DNA of 64,000 nt from Thermococcus piezophilus. Its GTDB lineage: Archaea > Methanobacteriota_B > Thermococci > Thermococcales > Thermococcaceae. Positions 45,775 through 54,940 of the stretch are shown here, piece by piece (positions within the stretch are counted from its first letter, which is position 1; each line of letters opens with the position of its first letter). The notes under the pieces were generated by a model. It did not search any database. It was not told the origin of the DNA and saw only the letters and a program-made list of their open reading frames with translations. The stretch is taken from assembly GCF_001647085.1 (NCBI RefSeq), contig NZ_CP015520.1:620001-684000 (forward strand), given 5' to 3'. The translations under genes and the position numbers were made by a program.

Positions 45775-46911
45775 ATGGTCAGCACACTCATTATGGTCAT
45801 CGTTGGGATAATAGCCTTCTGGGCGCTCGTGTATGCCGCATTTGGCAGGAAAGAGGAGGAAACAGAAGAGGGCCTGGCAGTTGATCTTTTTATTGCAATG
45901 TGGCGGACAAAAAAGCTGCTGGGCCTCATCGACAATCTCGCCCATAGATGGAAGCGCTTCTGGAGGATTTATGGAGACGTTGGTATAGTTCTCGGATTCC
46001 TTGGTATGGCATATGTCTTCTATGCCCTTCTAAGGACCGCGATGAATACGATACAGAACGGAGGCGAGCAGGCCGGAGTCCAGCTTGTGATACCAGGCAT
46101 CACAATCCCTCTCTCATATGGCCTGATAGCCCTTGTAGTTGTTATGGTCGTCCACGAGCTGAGCCATGGTATAGTTGCGAGAGCCGACGGATTGCCCCTC
46201 AAGTCTGTCGGCCTAGTCCTTCTTGCAGTAATCCCCGGTGCCTTCGTTGAACCCGACGAAGAAGCCCTCAAGAAAGCTTCCTTACGTTCGAGACTGAGAG
46301 TCTACGGCGCCGGTTCGCTCGCCAACATAGTGACGGCGCTGATAGCGGTTCTCATAATCAACTTCGCCATAACGCCAGTTCTCCAGTCCTCTGGAATACT
46401 CGTGACAGGGGTTCTAGATGACGGCCCAGCCTACGGCGTCCTCCACCAAGGAGACGTAATAATCGCGATGGACGGCCAGCAGATAAAGGACATGGAGAAG
46501 TTCATCAGCTTCATGAACACCACCAAGCCCGGCCAAGTCGTAACGCTGACGATACTGAGGGACGGGAATAAGATGAACGTCCAGCTGAAGCTCGGAGCGC
46601 ATCCAGAGAACCCAGAGAAGGGATACATCGGAATCTACCCAGCCCCATACTACGTCTCAAAGGTAGGACACAACAACATAATCTTTCCGCTGTTCTTCAC
46701 GTTCTACTGGATATACGCTCTCAACCTCGGAATAGGTTTGATGAACCTTTTCCCATTGATCCCCCTCGATGGCGGCAGAATGCTTGATGACATAGTTAAT
46801 GCCTACCTGCCGGAGAATGTTGCTAAACCTGTAAGGCATTTCACAATCGGAGTAGGGCTGTTCCTGCTGGCTTTGAACCTGTGGCCAGCTTTGAGGAGCC
46901 TTGTTGGATGA
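45775..46911 (+). CDS. Site-2 protease-type zinc metalloprotease with PDZ domain (M50)
   Basis: An intramembrane protease of 378 residues. The zinc motif is VVHELSHGIVARADG (HExxH, about residues 122-126), and the third ligand is in LFPLIPLDGGRMLDD near residue 330. A PDZ domain lies between (VLDDGPAYGVLHQGDVIIAM). At least five membrane segments are visible. ATG 45775 is chosen because GGAGGTG at 45762-45768 is ideally spaced; the TTG at 45766 is rejected. TTTATAAAG just upstream provides a TATA-like box. Family members cleave membrane-bound regulators; the substrate here is unknown. Confidence 0.9.
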   Translation: MVSTLIMVIVGIIAFWALVYAAFGRKEEETEEGLAVDLFIAMWRTKKLLGLIDNLAHRWKRFWRIYGDVGIVLGFLGMAYVFYALLRTAMNTIQNGGEQAGVQLVIPGITIPLSYGLIALVVVMVVHELSHGIVARADGLPLKSVGLVLLAVIPGAFVEPDEEALKKASLRSRLRVYGAGSLANIVTALIAVLIINFAITPVLQSSGILVTGVLDDGPAYGVLHQGDVIIAMDGQQIKDMEKFISFMNTTKPGQVVTLTILRDGNKMNVQLKLGAHPENPEKGYIGIYPAPYYVSKVGHNNIIFPLFFTFYWIYALNLGIGLMNLFPLIPLDGGRMLDDIVNAYLPENVAKPVRHFTIGVGLFLLALNLWPALRSLVG

Positions 46912-47113
46912 CCAGTTTAACCTCACACGCTCCCAATATTATCTTTTCTCCCCCCACGAAAGTCTAGACAGCCCAAACTTTGAAAGCCGTCAATAACCTT
47001 CGGAGCTGAAGGGAGGTTAAAAAAATGAGATACCAGACCAACTTCAAAACTTCATGACCCTGTCGTGAACTAATCTTTTTAAATGGTATTACATTTGCTC
47101 CACCGGTGAGGAC

Positions 47114-48085
47114 ATGAAGTGCTCCAAGTGCAACCGCGAGGCGGTCTATCATGCACGCTACACTGGGAGATACTACTGTAGGAAACACTTCAACGAGATT
47201 GTGGAGAAGAAGTTCAAGGAGACCGTTAAGAAGTACAGGCTCATAGAAAAGGGTGAGAGGGTAGCCGTTGGTGTGAGCGGCGGAAAGGACAGCGTCGTTC
47301 TGCTCCACCTCCTTGCTAAGCTCCAGAAAAAGTTTCCCTTCGAGCTGGTGGCGGTAACGATAGACGAAGGAATAGCCGGCTACCGTCCACCGAGCGTGGA
47401 GATAGCCAAGAGAAACGCCAAAGAGCTCGGCATAGAGCACAGAATCTATTCCTTCAAAGAGTACATAGGCTTCACCCTCGATGAGACCGTTGAGATAATG
47501 GGAAGCTTTGAGAAAGGTGAAAGAGTAGGTGCCTGCTCCTACTGCGGCGTCTGGAGAAGATGGCTCCTCAACTACGCGGCCAAAGATGTGGAGGCCGATA
47601 AGCTGGCTGTAGGCCACAACCTCGACGATGAGGTTCAGATGTTCATAATGAACATATTGAGGGGAGACATTGCCCGCTTGGGCAGGACCGGGCCTTACTA
47701 CGAGGAGATTCACCCCGAACTGGTTCCAAGGATAAAGCCCCTCCGCGAGATTCCCGAGAAGGAGATAATACTCTACGCGGTGCTGAACCATATTGAAGTC
47801 GATTTGAGCGAGTGCCCCTACGCCGTCGAAGCCTTCCGCGCCGAGATAAGGGACTGGCTTAACGAGATGGAGGAAAAGCATCCGGGAACGAAGTACCAGA
47901 TTCTCAGGAGCTACGACAAGCTCTTCCCGCTCATAGCGAAGACCTACACGAAGAAGACGAGCGAGCTTAACCGCTGCAAGATATGTGGCCAACCGACGAC
48001 GGGCGAGATATGCAAGGCCTGCCAGTTCAGGTTACAGGTGGAGAAGAAAGATAGGGAGAGGGGCTTAACCTTTAGGGTGGGATGA
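47114..48085 (+). CDS. ttuA: tRNA 2-thiouridine synthetase TtuA (paralogue 2)
   Basis: 323 residues. N-terminal zinc finger MKCSKCNREAVYHARYTGRY with YYCRKHF, PP-loop GVSGGKDSVVLLHLLAKL (about residue 55), iron-sulfur ligands in GACSYCGVWRR plus a later Cys (DLSECPYAVE), AVGHNLDDEVQMF, and a C-terminal zinc ribbon CKICGQPTTGEICKAC. This matches the structurally studied Pyrococcus TtuA, which with ThiS-like TtuB thiolates U54 of tRNA and raises heat stability. A TATA-like CTTTTTAAATGG lies at about 47071-47082. A 43-codon frame overlaps its stop. Confidence 0.9.
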   Translation: MKCSKCNREAVYHARYTGRYYCRKHFNEIVEKKFKETVKKYRLIEKGERVAVGVSGGKDSVVLLHLLAKLQKKFPFELVAVTIDEGIAGYRPPSVEIAKRNAKELGIEHRIYSFKEYIGFTLDETVEIMGSFEKGERVGACSYCGVWRRWLLNYAAKDVEADKLAVGHNLDDEVQMFIMNILRGDIARLGRTGPYYEEIHPELVPRIKPLREIPEKEIILYAVLNHIEVDLSECPYAVEAFRAEIRDWLNEMEEKHPGTKYQILRSYDKLFPLIAKTYTKKTSELNRCKICGQPTTGEICKACQFRLQVEKKDRERGLTFRVG

Positions 48086-48213
48086 AAGCTCATCACCACA
48101 GCCACTTCTCAAGGGACTGGAGTAACTTCTACGGCATCCCCCGAGGGAGGTATCGAAATATAGAAGTCGAGAAGTTCATTGAGAGGCCCAGACTCACGAG
48201 AGCCGGCAACTGA
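48082..48213 (+). CDS. Small open frame overlapping the ttuA stop (43 residues)
   Basis: Its ATG overlaps the ttuA stop codon (ATGA), an arrangement typical of coupled translation in this genome. The product starts MKAHHHSHFSRDWSNFYGIP and is His- and Arg-rich at its ends. The next gene's TATA-like TATAAATA follows at about 48247-48254. I know no homologue. The overlap and absence of stops in 43 codons give weak support; it could be chance. Confidence 0.35.
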   Translation: MKAHHHSHFSRDWSNFYGIPRGRYRNIEVEKFIERPRLTRAGN

Positions 48214-48287
48214 AATTTTTTCTGCATTCCAGAATTTCACACGGGTTATAAATAGCTTTACCGCGTATATTTAATTGAGGTGAAAGC

Positions 48288-48886
48288 ATGGAGGAAGTTA
48301 GGGAGCTTAAGAGCGTGTTGAGAGAAAACTTATCGCTGCCGGCAAGCTCTATGAGGCCTTGAACTTCGCGATATGGCTGGCAATAATTTTCCTCTACTAC
48401 GACACCCCGGCACTCCTTAATATACCGTGGCAGTTCAATCTCGTCTACTGGCCGATTGCCTTTATCGTGGCGATAACGTTCGCAGGAAGGGTGTGGAAGA
48501 GGTTCGTCGAGATAGCAAAGGCAACTGGCAGAAAGGTGGAGTCCTCAAAAAGGGAAGGAATGCTCATTGCTCTCTCGTGGATTCTCGGAATCGTGATAGG
48601 AGGAGTGATCCTCCAGACCTCAATAGCAGTTAACGCAGAAGCGAAGCTCGCGGTCGGCTCCCTGAGCTTCATAACGCTCTCCATACTCGGCATGTTCCTA
48701 GTCATAGCCAAGTTCAGCGGAACTGGGAAGGAGATAATTCCCGCGTTCCTCATTCCAGGAATACACATTCCTGTAGTCTGGAACATGGAGAATGGAGCCA
48801 TGATTCTGGCCGGCTTCGTCGTGGCCTTGGGCTTCGCGGTCACGATACTCCTCTACATCCACAACGCCTTCAAGGCCATCGAGTAG
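48288..48886 (+). pseudogene. Four-helix membrane protein with a one-base frameshift near its start
   Basis: Begins MEEVRELKSVLRE at ATG 48288 after GAGGTGAAAGC, then must shift frame to continue KLIAAGKLYEALNFAIW. Adding one A to the A4 run at about 48321-48324 joins the frames and gives about 199 residues. The remaining 170 residues have four to five membrane segments and no recognisable motif. It is followed by a winged-helix regulator gene, also broken, 10 bases after its stop. Such membrane protein plus regulator pairs are frequent in Thermococcales; function unknown. Confidence 0.72.
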
Positions 48887-48895
48887 GGTGATAGA

Positions 48896-49191
48896 ATGGA
48901 GCCCCTGAGGGAGCTGACGAAGAACCACGTCCTCGGAAATCCGATTCGGTTGGGCATTATGCTCTTTCTTCTGCCCAGAGAAAAGGTCCTGTTCTGAGAT
49001 CTGCTCGAAGTCCTCGAGGTAACGCCCGGAAACCTTGACTCCCATTTAAAGGCCCTTGAAAAAGCCAGCTACGTTGAGATCTACAAGGTAATCGCCTACA
49101 GACTAGGACTGCAGTTAAAATAACGGAGAGAGGAGCAAAGGAAATGGCAGAGTACCTGGCGACGCTGAAGAAGATCCTCAGTGAGATTTAG
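48896..49191 (+). pseudogene. Winged-helix transcriptional regulator, two lesions
   Basis: Encodes an ArsR/PadR-like winged-helix protein: MEPLRELTKNHVLGNPIRLG, then a TGA in frame at 48995-48997 (probably CGA originally, in LFRDLLEVLEV), TPGNLDSHLKALEKASYVEI (the recognition helix region), then a missing base at about 49095-49105, after which ITERGAKEMAEYLATLKKIL runs to TAG 49189. The overall length of about 98 residues is normal for the family. The last 14 bases overlap the convergent DUF460 gene. With the broken partner upstream, the whole module looks lost. Confidence 0.78.
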
Positions 49192-51172
49192 ACTCGTCCT
49201 CAGCTTTTCTCATCAGCTCCTTAACACGCTCGATGCGGTACTCCTCGATAAGGCGGAGGAACTTTTCAGTTTCCCTCTCGCGGTCTTCCTCCGCCCACTT
49301 CGCCAAGAGTTCCCCGATGGCCTTCTCCAGTGTTTCCCTCTCCACAACGGCAAACTCGTCAACCCTCTTGACGTCGAGCTCCTGAGAGGTGAAGAAGGGC
49401 ACGTGAGCCTCCTTGAGAACCTCGACAACGGCTAAAGGCAGGGGCTTCTCAGTTATCAGCGCTCGGATTTTCTTTTCGACTAGAGACTCCGCTATGGCTT
49501 TTCCGGCGCCGGCCGGGTTGATCACGAAGAGGACGTCACCCTTCCTGATTCCTATCTCCCGCTCAAGCCTCTCAAGCTCGCGCCAGCTGAGAACCTCCAT
49601 GACCTTGAGAGGAACTGCACTTCCCCGTATCTCAATGACGTTCATCCGCTTAACTTGAGCCAGATCTCTGCTCAAACGCTCGATTATCGCCTTCGCCTCT
49701 CTAAGTTCTCTCTCAAGCCTCTCTATGCGCTTGACCTTGGCCTCAAGCTCCCTCTCGCGGAGAATCTTCTTCCTGACCTCCTCGTCGTAATCCACGAGCC
49801 TCCTCTCAAACCTTCCTATCGTCTTCCTCTGCTCCCTTATGATTCCCCTCAGCTCTTCGTTTTCCCTCTCGAGGAGCTCAATCCTCTTCTCAAGCTCACG
49901 GATTCTCCTGAGATATGGCCCAAGATCAACGCTCGGCTTTTCCTCAGGCTTCTCCTCTTCCCTCTTTGGCCTCTCACGGAGGGTTACACGCTGCATGGCC
50001 TCGCCGAGGTTGTAGCCCTGAATCACAAGGGCCTTGACCTCATCTGCCCTTTTGGTCAGCCCTGCCTCCCGGAGCTTCGCCTCCACGTGATCCAGCTTCG
50101 GCTTTAGCCTCAAGTAGGCCTTGTAGGCTGCAGCCAAGGCGTCGCGCTGGTGATCGTCCTCAACGCTTACACCAAGGTTTCTCAAAAGCTCGTTTTTCTC
50201 CTCCACGCGGAGGCTCTCCCTCGGGACGAAGAGCTGGGCCTTGAAGGAACGGGCTATCTTCTCGACGAAACCAGGGGCGGGATTAACGTCGGTTGCCACC
50301 ATTACCGGATGACCGACGTCGCTTATGAAGCGGAAGACCTCACCGACGGGCATGTTCCTCTCACTGTGGAGCGCCACTATGTTTCCGCTTAAATCAATAG
50401 CCGCTATTCCAACGGTTATTCCCGGATCTATGCCGACTATTATGCTCCTGCGCTCCTTTATGGCCCTCTCGCTTTTCAGCGGAGCAAAACCCATCTCGGC
50501 CCTCTCGACTGGGTAAATCCTGACCTCAACGTCGCCGCCGCGCATGGGTCTTATTAAGCCAGCCAGCTCTTCCCTGCTCGCGTAGACCTTAAACTCGCCC
50601 TTCGCCAGGCCGTAGTCCTTTTCTTCAACTTCTAAATCGAAGGGAACGTCGGCCCTCTTCAGCCTGTCCTCTATCTCCCTAACCTTGTCTCTAACCAGGT
50701 TGTGGACGCGCTTCCTATAGCGGTCCTGGCTCCAGCCACCTTTCCCATGGCTCCTACCGCGTGTTACCTTGATTACGACCTCATCCTCGAAGGCCAGAAC
50801 TTCATAACCAACTCCCCTGGCAGCGAGGAGGGCGCATACCTTGGCCTCCTCGTAGGGATCGAACTTATCGCCAGCCCTTATCCCATGCTCTTTAGCCAAG
50901 CTCCAGAGGGAGCGCTGCTCGCCAGGTCTTCCGGTTACCTGAACGAGCTTTGTCTCATTGGGTAGCGCCCGGAGGAACTTTCTCAGATCATCACCCAGCT
51001 CGGTTACGCTGTCCATGGCGACTATATCCGGCCTCTTGCTCTGGATGAAACGGATTAAGCGGTATAGAGTGAACTCACCCTTTCTCTCGAGTTTGCCGTT
51101 GAACCAGCTCACGACGGCAAACCTCTTAGGGTGCTCGCTTATTATGTCAATTCCGAGGATTAGAATAGGCAT
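49178..51172 (-). CDS. DUF460-family protein with RNase H-like fold and coiled coil
   Basis: A 664-residue archaeal protein. The N-terminal part (ILILGIDIISEHPKRFAVVS) and the central part (IIVGIDPGITVGIAAIDLSG, then EDDHQRDALAAAYKAYLRLK at about residues 340-360) resemble RuvC/RNase H-like folds with acidic residues at the right places. Residues 410-540 form a long coiled coil, and the C-terminal 120 residues form a separate domain (VLFVINPAGAGKAIAESLV). ATG 51172 follows GAGGGTG. The cellular function is not established; nucleic-acid processing is suggested by the fold. Confidence 0.85.
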   Translation of the reverse strand: MPILILGIDIISEHPKRFAVVSWFNGKLERKGEFTLYRLIRFIQSKRPDIVAMDSVTELGDDLRKFLRALPNETKLVQVTGRPGEQRSLWSLAKEHGIRAGDKFDPYEEAKVCALLAARGVGYEVLAFEDEVVIKVTRGRSHGKGGWSQDRYRKRVHNLVRDKVREIEDRLKRADVPFDLEVEEKDYGLAKGEFKVYASREELAGLIRPMRGGDVEVRIYPVERAEMGFAPLKSERAIKERRSIIVGIDPGITVGIAAIDLSGNIVALHSERNMPVGEVFRFISDVGHPVMVATDVNPAPGFVEKIARSFKAQLFVPRESLRVEEKNELLRNLGVSVEDDHQRDALAAAYKAYLRLKPKLDHVEAKLREAGLTKRADEVKALVIQGYNLGEAMQRVTLRERPKREEEKPEEKPSVDLGPYLRRIRELEKRIELLERENEELRGIIREQRKTIGRFERRLVDYDEEVRKKILRERELEAKVKRIERLERELREAKAIIERLSRDLAQVKRMNVIEIRGSAVPLKVMEVLSWRELERLEREIGIRKGDVLFVINPAGAGKAIAESLVEKKIRALITEKPLPLAVVEVLKEAHVPFFTSQELDVKRVDEFAVVERETLEKAIGELLAKWAEEDRERETEKFLRLIEEYRIERVKELMRKAEDESKSH

Positions 51173-51221
51173 CACCCTCAGGGGGATTTATAAAAAGTTG
51201 GGAAAGAGCTTTAAAAAGGTT

Positions 51222-51824
51222 TTAGTCCTTCAGCGAGGTTCTAATAGCAACCTCGTAGGCCCTCACTATCGTTTCTAAGGCCATTGAGGGCCCAGGTTTG
51301 TCGAGGGCCTGCTCGTAGACGAAAGGAACATGGATGAAGCCGGCTTTGGTTTCCATTCCGGCGACGGCTATCGTATGGAGGGCAGTGTACATAGCCGTGT
51401 TGCAGACGTAGGTTCCGGCGGTGTTTGAAACGGCCGCGGGTATCTTTGCTTCCCTCAATGCCTTAACGATGGATTTTACCGGCAAGGTGGCGAAGTATGC
51501 ATCCGGTGCCCTCTCGAAAATCGGCTCGTCCTCCGGAACAAAACCCTCATTATCGGGCATCGTTGAGTCCATTACGTTTATGGCAACACGCTCCACTGTG
51601 ATGTTCGGTCTCCCGCCGGCCTGCCCAGTCAGAATGACCAGATCCGGCTTTGTCTCCACTATGAGCCTCGGCAAGAGCTCTCTAACGCCCCTGAAAGTAA
51701 CTGGAAGCTGGCGCTTTATCAGCTCTGCACCGGCGATCTCGTCCGGCAACCTCCTGACTGCCTCCCACGAGGGATTTATCTTCTCCCCACCGAAGGGCTC
51801 GAAACCAGTAATCAGCACCTTCAT
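51222..51824 (-). CDS. pcp: Pyrrolidone-carboxylate peptidase
   Basis: A cysteine peptidase (C15) that removes N-terminal pyroglutamate. 200 residues, the usual length. MKVLITGFEPFGGEKINPSW starts the protein; the catalytic Glu lies in GGRPNITVERVAINV, the Cys in GTYVCNTAMYTALH (about residue 142) and the His in AGFIHVPFVYEQ. ATG 51824 is chosen from the conserved N-terminus; the open frame extends 35 codons upstream. Divergent from the reductase gene at 51880. Confidence 0.95.
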   Translation of the reverse strand: MKVLITGFEPFGGEKINPSWEAVRRLPDEIAGAELIKRQLPVTFRGVRELLPRLIVETKPDLVILTGQAGGRPNITVERVAINVMDSTMPDNEGFVPEDEPIFERAPDAYFATLPVKSIVKALREAKIPAAVSNTAGTYVCNTAMYTALHTIAVAGMETKAGFIHVPFVYEQALDKPGPSMALETIVRAYEVAIRTSLKD

Positions 51825-51879
51825 GATGACCACCAAAAAGGTTAGGTTTTTAGGTTTAAAAACGCACCCAGTGTGAGGG

Positions 51880-53001
51880 ATGAGGATGAAGTACGACGTT
51901 CTTATAATCGGTGGTGGACCCGTTGGCAATTATCTCGCTAACCTGCTCGCGAGGGACTTCAGCGTCGCGGTGGTGGAGAAGAAGGGCTCCTTCGGAGGAA
52001 AAGCCTGCACTGGCATAATAGGAGCCGAGAACTTCGAGAGGCTCGGTCTTCCGGAGGAGGCCATCCTCAACAAGCTTAGGGGAGCAGTCTTCTACTCCAG
52101 AATACAGAGCTTCGAGATTGAGAGAAAATCACCGCAAGCTTACCTTGTCGACAGAAAAATCCTTGAGAAAAGCCTCGCTGAGAAGGCCGCTAAGCGTGGA
52201 GTGGACTATTACATGGGCACGACTTTCCTAGGCTTCAAGAACGGAAGGGCCGTTCTTCAGAGGTTCGGCGAGAGGTTTGAGATTGAAGCTGGCTTCTATG
52301 TCGGCGCCGACGGCGTGAGCAGCACCGTGGCGAAGGCCATTGGAGCTCAGACAAACGCCGAGTTCCTGAGTGGCTACGAGGTTGAAGTAGTCGGTGACTT
52401 CCCGAGGAAGGACTTCGTTGAGGTGTGGGTGAACAAGGACATAAACAAGGAGTTCTTCTTCTGGGTTGCGCCGGTTAACGAAGGTCTAGCAAGGGTCGGA
52501 ACCTTCGGAAGCCTCGATGCACTCTACAGGTTCCTCAAGATCAGGATGCTCAAGCCGAACGCTGTGGTCGAGTTCAAGGCAGGAAGCGTCGGTTTTGGTG
52601 TGAGAAAGCCCTGGATAAGGGGGAATGTGGCGCTTATAGGCGATGCGGCACTTCAGATAAAGCCCACCACGGCGGGGGGAATAGTGTACGGGATGATCTG
52701 CGCCCACGCCCTCAGAAGCGCCCTTATCGAAGGCAGGCCCAAGGAATACGAAAAGCTGTGCAAGAGCATAAAAAGACAGATATCCTTTGGGCTCCGCTTC
52801 AGGAAAGTCTTCAAAGGCCTGAGTCAGGATGACATCGAAAAGGTTTTTGAGGTTCTCGGAAGTGAGGAGGCAAAGGAAGTAATAGAGAGCCAGGCCGACT
52901 TCGACGACCATGTTAAGACCGCCAAAGCCATAATTAGAAGGCCGAAGCTCCTCGCGAAGCTCCTGAGGATAAGCCCGAGCATCGTCAGGTACCTTGTGTG
53001 A
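51880..53001 (+). CDS. Geranylgeranyl reductase-family FAD oxidoreductase
   Basis: A 373-residue flavoprotein. The FAD-binding GxGxxG motif is VLIIGGGPVGNYLANLLAR, followed by GGKACTGIIG and GADGVSSTVAKAIGA; the second FAD contact is VALIGDAALQIKPTTAGGIVYG, characteristic of geranylgeranyl/digeranylgeranylglycerophospholipid reductases. It may reduce double bonds of archaeal lipid chains; related flavoproteins of other specificity exist. The start could also be ATG 51886. The ASCH gene follows 9 bases after its stop. Confidence 0.87.
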   Translation: MRMKYDVLIIGGGPVGNYLANLLARDFSVAVVEKKGSFGGKACTGIIGAENFERLGLPEEAILNKLRGAVFYSRIQSFEIERKSPQAYLVDRKILEKSLAEKAAKRGVDYYMGTTFLGFKNGRAVLQRFGERFEIEAGFYVGADGVSSTVAKAIGAQTNAEFLSGYEVEVVGDFPRKDFVEVWVNKDINKEFFFWVAPVNEGLARVGTFGSLDALYRFLKIRMLKPNAVVEFKAGSVGFGVRKPWIRGNVALIGDAALQIKPTTAGGIVYGMICAHALRSALIEGRPKEYEKLCKSIKRQISFGLRFRKVFKGLSQDDIEKVFEVLGSEEAKEVIESQADFDDHVKTAKAIIRRPKLLAKLLRISPSIVRYLV

Positions 53002-53010
53002 GGCGATAGT

Positions 53011-53361
53011 ATGGCAACGTGGAGAATGGGTCTTCAGGAGGAGTACCTCAAGGCGATAGCCGAGGGCAGGAAGAAGGTCGAGGGAAGACTCTACGACGAG
53101 AAGAGGCAGGGAATAAAGCCAGGCGATACGATAATCTTCGAGAACAAGCTCATGGTGGTCGTGAAGGACATCAGAGTTTACTCCTCCTTCAGAGAGATGC
53201 TTGAGAAAGAGGGCCTTGAGAACGTCCTGCCTGGAGTAGATAGCATCGAAGGAGGCGTGAAGGTTTACAGAAAGTTCTACAGCGAGGATAAGGAGAAGAA
53301 GTACGGTGTCGCGGCCCTGGAGGTAGAGCCTATTGGGTGGGTTGGGGAGCCGCTGGAGTGA
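53011..53361 (+). CDS. ASCH-domain protein
   Basis: A 116-residue protein with the ASCH fold, a PUA-like beta-barrel expected to bind RNA. The signature region is EEYLKAIAEGRKKVEGRLYD followed by IKPGDTIIFENKLMVVVKDI; YSSFREMLEKEGLENVLPG is also typical. It follows the reductase gene with GAGGCGATAGT before its ATG, so the two are probably cotranscribed. The RNA target is unknown. Confidence 0.85.
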   Translation: MATWRMGLQEEYLKAIAEGRKKVEGRLYDEKRQGIKPGDTIIFENKLMVVVKDIRVYSSFREMLEKEGLENVLPGVDSIEGGVKVYRKFYSEDKEKKYGVAALEVEPIGWVGEPLE

Positions 53362-53418
53362 GCTCCGGACTACCAAAAAGTTAAAATCATTCCCTTCCTT
53401 TTTAACACGGTGTGGTGT

Positions 53419-54920
53419 ATGAAAAGACCGTCCACGATTCTCGTGATACTCCTGATGCTTTCTTCCCCAGTCCTCGCGCCATTAATATCGGCGGGACTTC
53501 CAGTCCCGGAGCATTACATTGAGGAGTATCAACTCAGAACGCTCCACTCCTACACCTGGGACAGCATCGAGAGCGTCTCAGGATGGGGAGCCTTCCGGGA
53601 GAACGAGTCCTTCTACCTGACCTGTCTCAAGTAATAGCCCTCGCGAGGAGCGGTTATCCAAGGAACTCGACGGAGTTATTGAGGCTGGTTGAGGAGATAA
53701 AATCGAAGCAAAACTCCGACGGATCTTTTCCGGCGATAATCATCGACGACTATCCTAAGCAGGAGGGGGAGCTGTTCTACTGGGAATTTTCAAAGGCAGC
53801 CGAAACCGGGCTTGCAATAATCGCTCTCCTCGAAGCTGGTGAGAGCCCGGACTCAGATGTCATAGCTAAAGCCACAGAATTCCTCCGGAAGAACGAGACT
53901 GAAGACCACTGGACGAGCACCGTCTATCTTTACTGGGAGGAAACGAGAATCAACTTGGTCAAGGAGTCGCCGAGCATTGTGGCGACGGCTTACGCCGTTG
54001 TGGCGCTCTCAAGGCTGGATACGACGTCTCCCGGGAATAGGAATGGATAGGGGGAGACTCACCCCGGAGAATCTTGTAACTCCCTACCTGAACAACTTTT
54101 TCACGGGCTTTCTATTTCTGATGCCCTACCGCGACATAAGGGCTCCATACGAGAGCCTGGTTCTGCCCCTGTTCTTTCTGAGGGAGAAGAACATGACGCC
54201 GCCCAGGGAGACACTTGAGTTCATGGCTTCCCTCCTCAAAAGGACTCAGTACCGCGGAAACGCGACGCTGAGACTGAGCTTTACAGGAGTTACGAACTAC
54301 ACTGTGGAGAAGATGATGTACACCATACCGGGCTGGACGGCGGTAGAAACCCGGAACGGGACCAGAAGAAAGGCTGCAATAAACGTCAGCCTGGGAATCT
54401 CGGAGTGGGGGAACAAATTTTTGATACGCTCAAACAAAGCCCTCCTGAGCAACGAATCCGGCTTCTTCAGAGGGAGCATAAGGCTATTTCCAGAGCTTCC
54501 AGAGAACTACATCAGCTTCATCGGGTGCGGATACGCCGAAAGGAGCGTTTTCCAGTTCAGGGACGAAAAGACCTACGCGGTAATAGAAGACCCCCACCTC
54601 GACGGCTCTTGGAACCACGATGTTTATTCAACGGCGATAGCGCCGATATGGCTTCATCTTGCCGGCAGGAACGATGGAAGTACGGAAGATGTCCTGAGGT
54701 TCCTTAAACTTGTGAGTTCCAGGGAGGGCATGGCCTTTGACGGCGAGGCCTACGCGCTGATGGCACTGAGCCTATACGAAGGAAAATGTGAGAGCAACAA
54801 ACCAGGCCAGTGGAAGAGAAACCAAGCTCTCAATCCGGACTTTCATGGAAGCTGCCGGCGATTTTCGCTGCTGGACTCCTACTCGGTGTGCTCATCGGCG
54901 CCAAAGTGAGTAGAAAATGA
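53419..54920 (+). pseudogene. Secreted alpha-toroid-like membrane-anchored protein, four frameshifts
   Basis: The restored protein of about 500 residues has a signal peptide (MKRPSTILVILLMLSSPVLA), a prenyltransferase/terpene-cyclase-like repeat (IKSKQNSDGSFPAI, later AIAPIWLHLAGRNDGSTE), and a C-terminal anchor in a shifted frame (LPAIFAAGLLLGVLIGAKVS). Frame breaks needing one added base are at about 53632 (CAAGTAATA), about 54013-54016, about 54030-54040 and about 54802-54806. The two in the middle are only about 20 bases apart and their exact sites are uncertain. The catalytic residues of cyclases are not evident, so a binding role is as likely. Confidence 0.68.
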
Positions 54921-54940
54921 AGGTGTAGAGGGAAAAGAAA

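Noticed and set aside
46912-47113. Intergenic segment with a short inverted repeat (AACCTTC/GAAGGgaGGTT)
   Set aside because: The stem is short and imperfect, with no sRNA boxes; only the TATA-like element for ttuA near 47071 is supported.
46964-47992. 342-codon antisense frame over ttuA
   Set aside because: Shadow of ttuA, which has all family motifs and a promoter.
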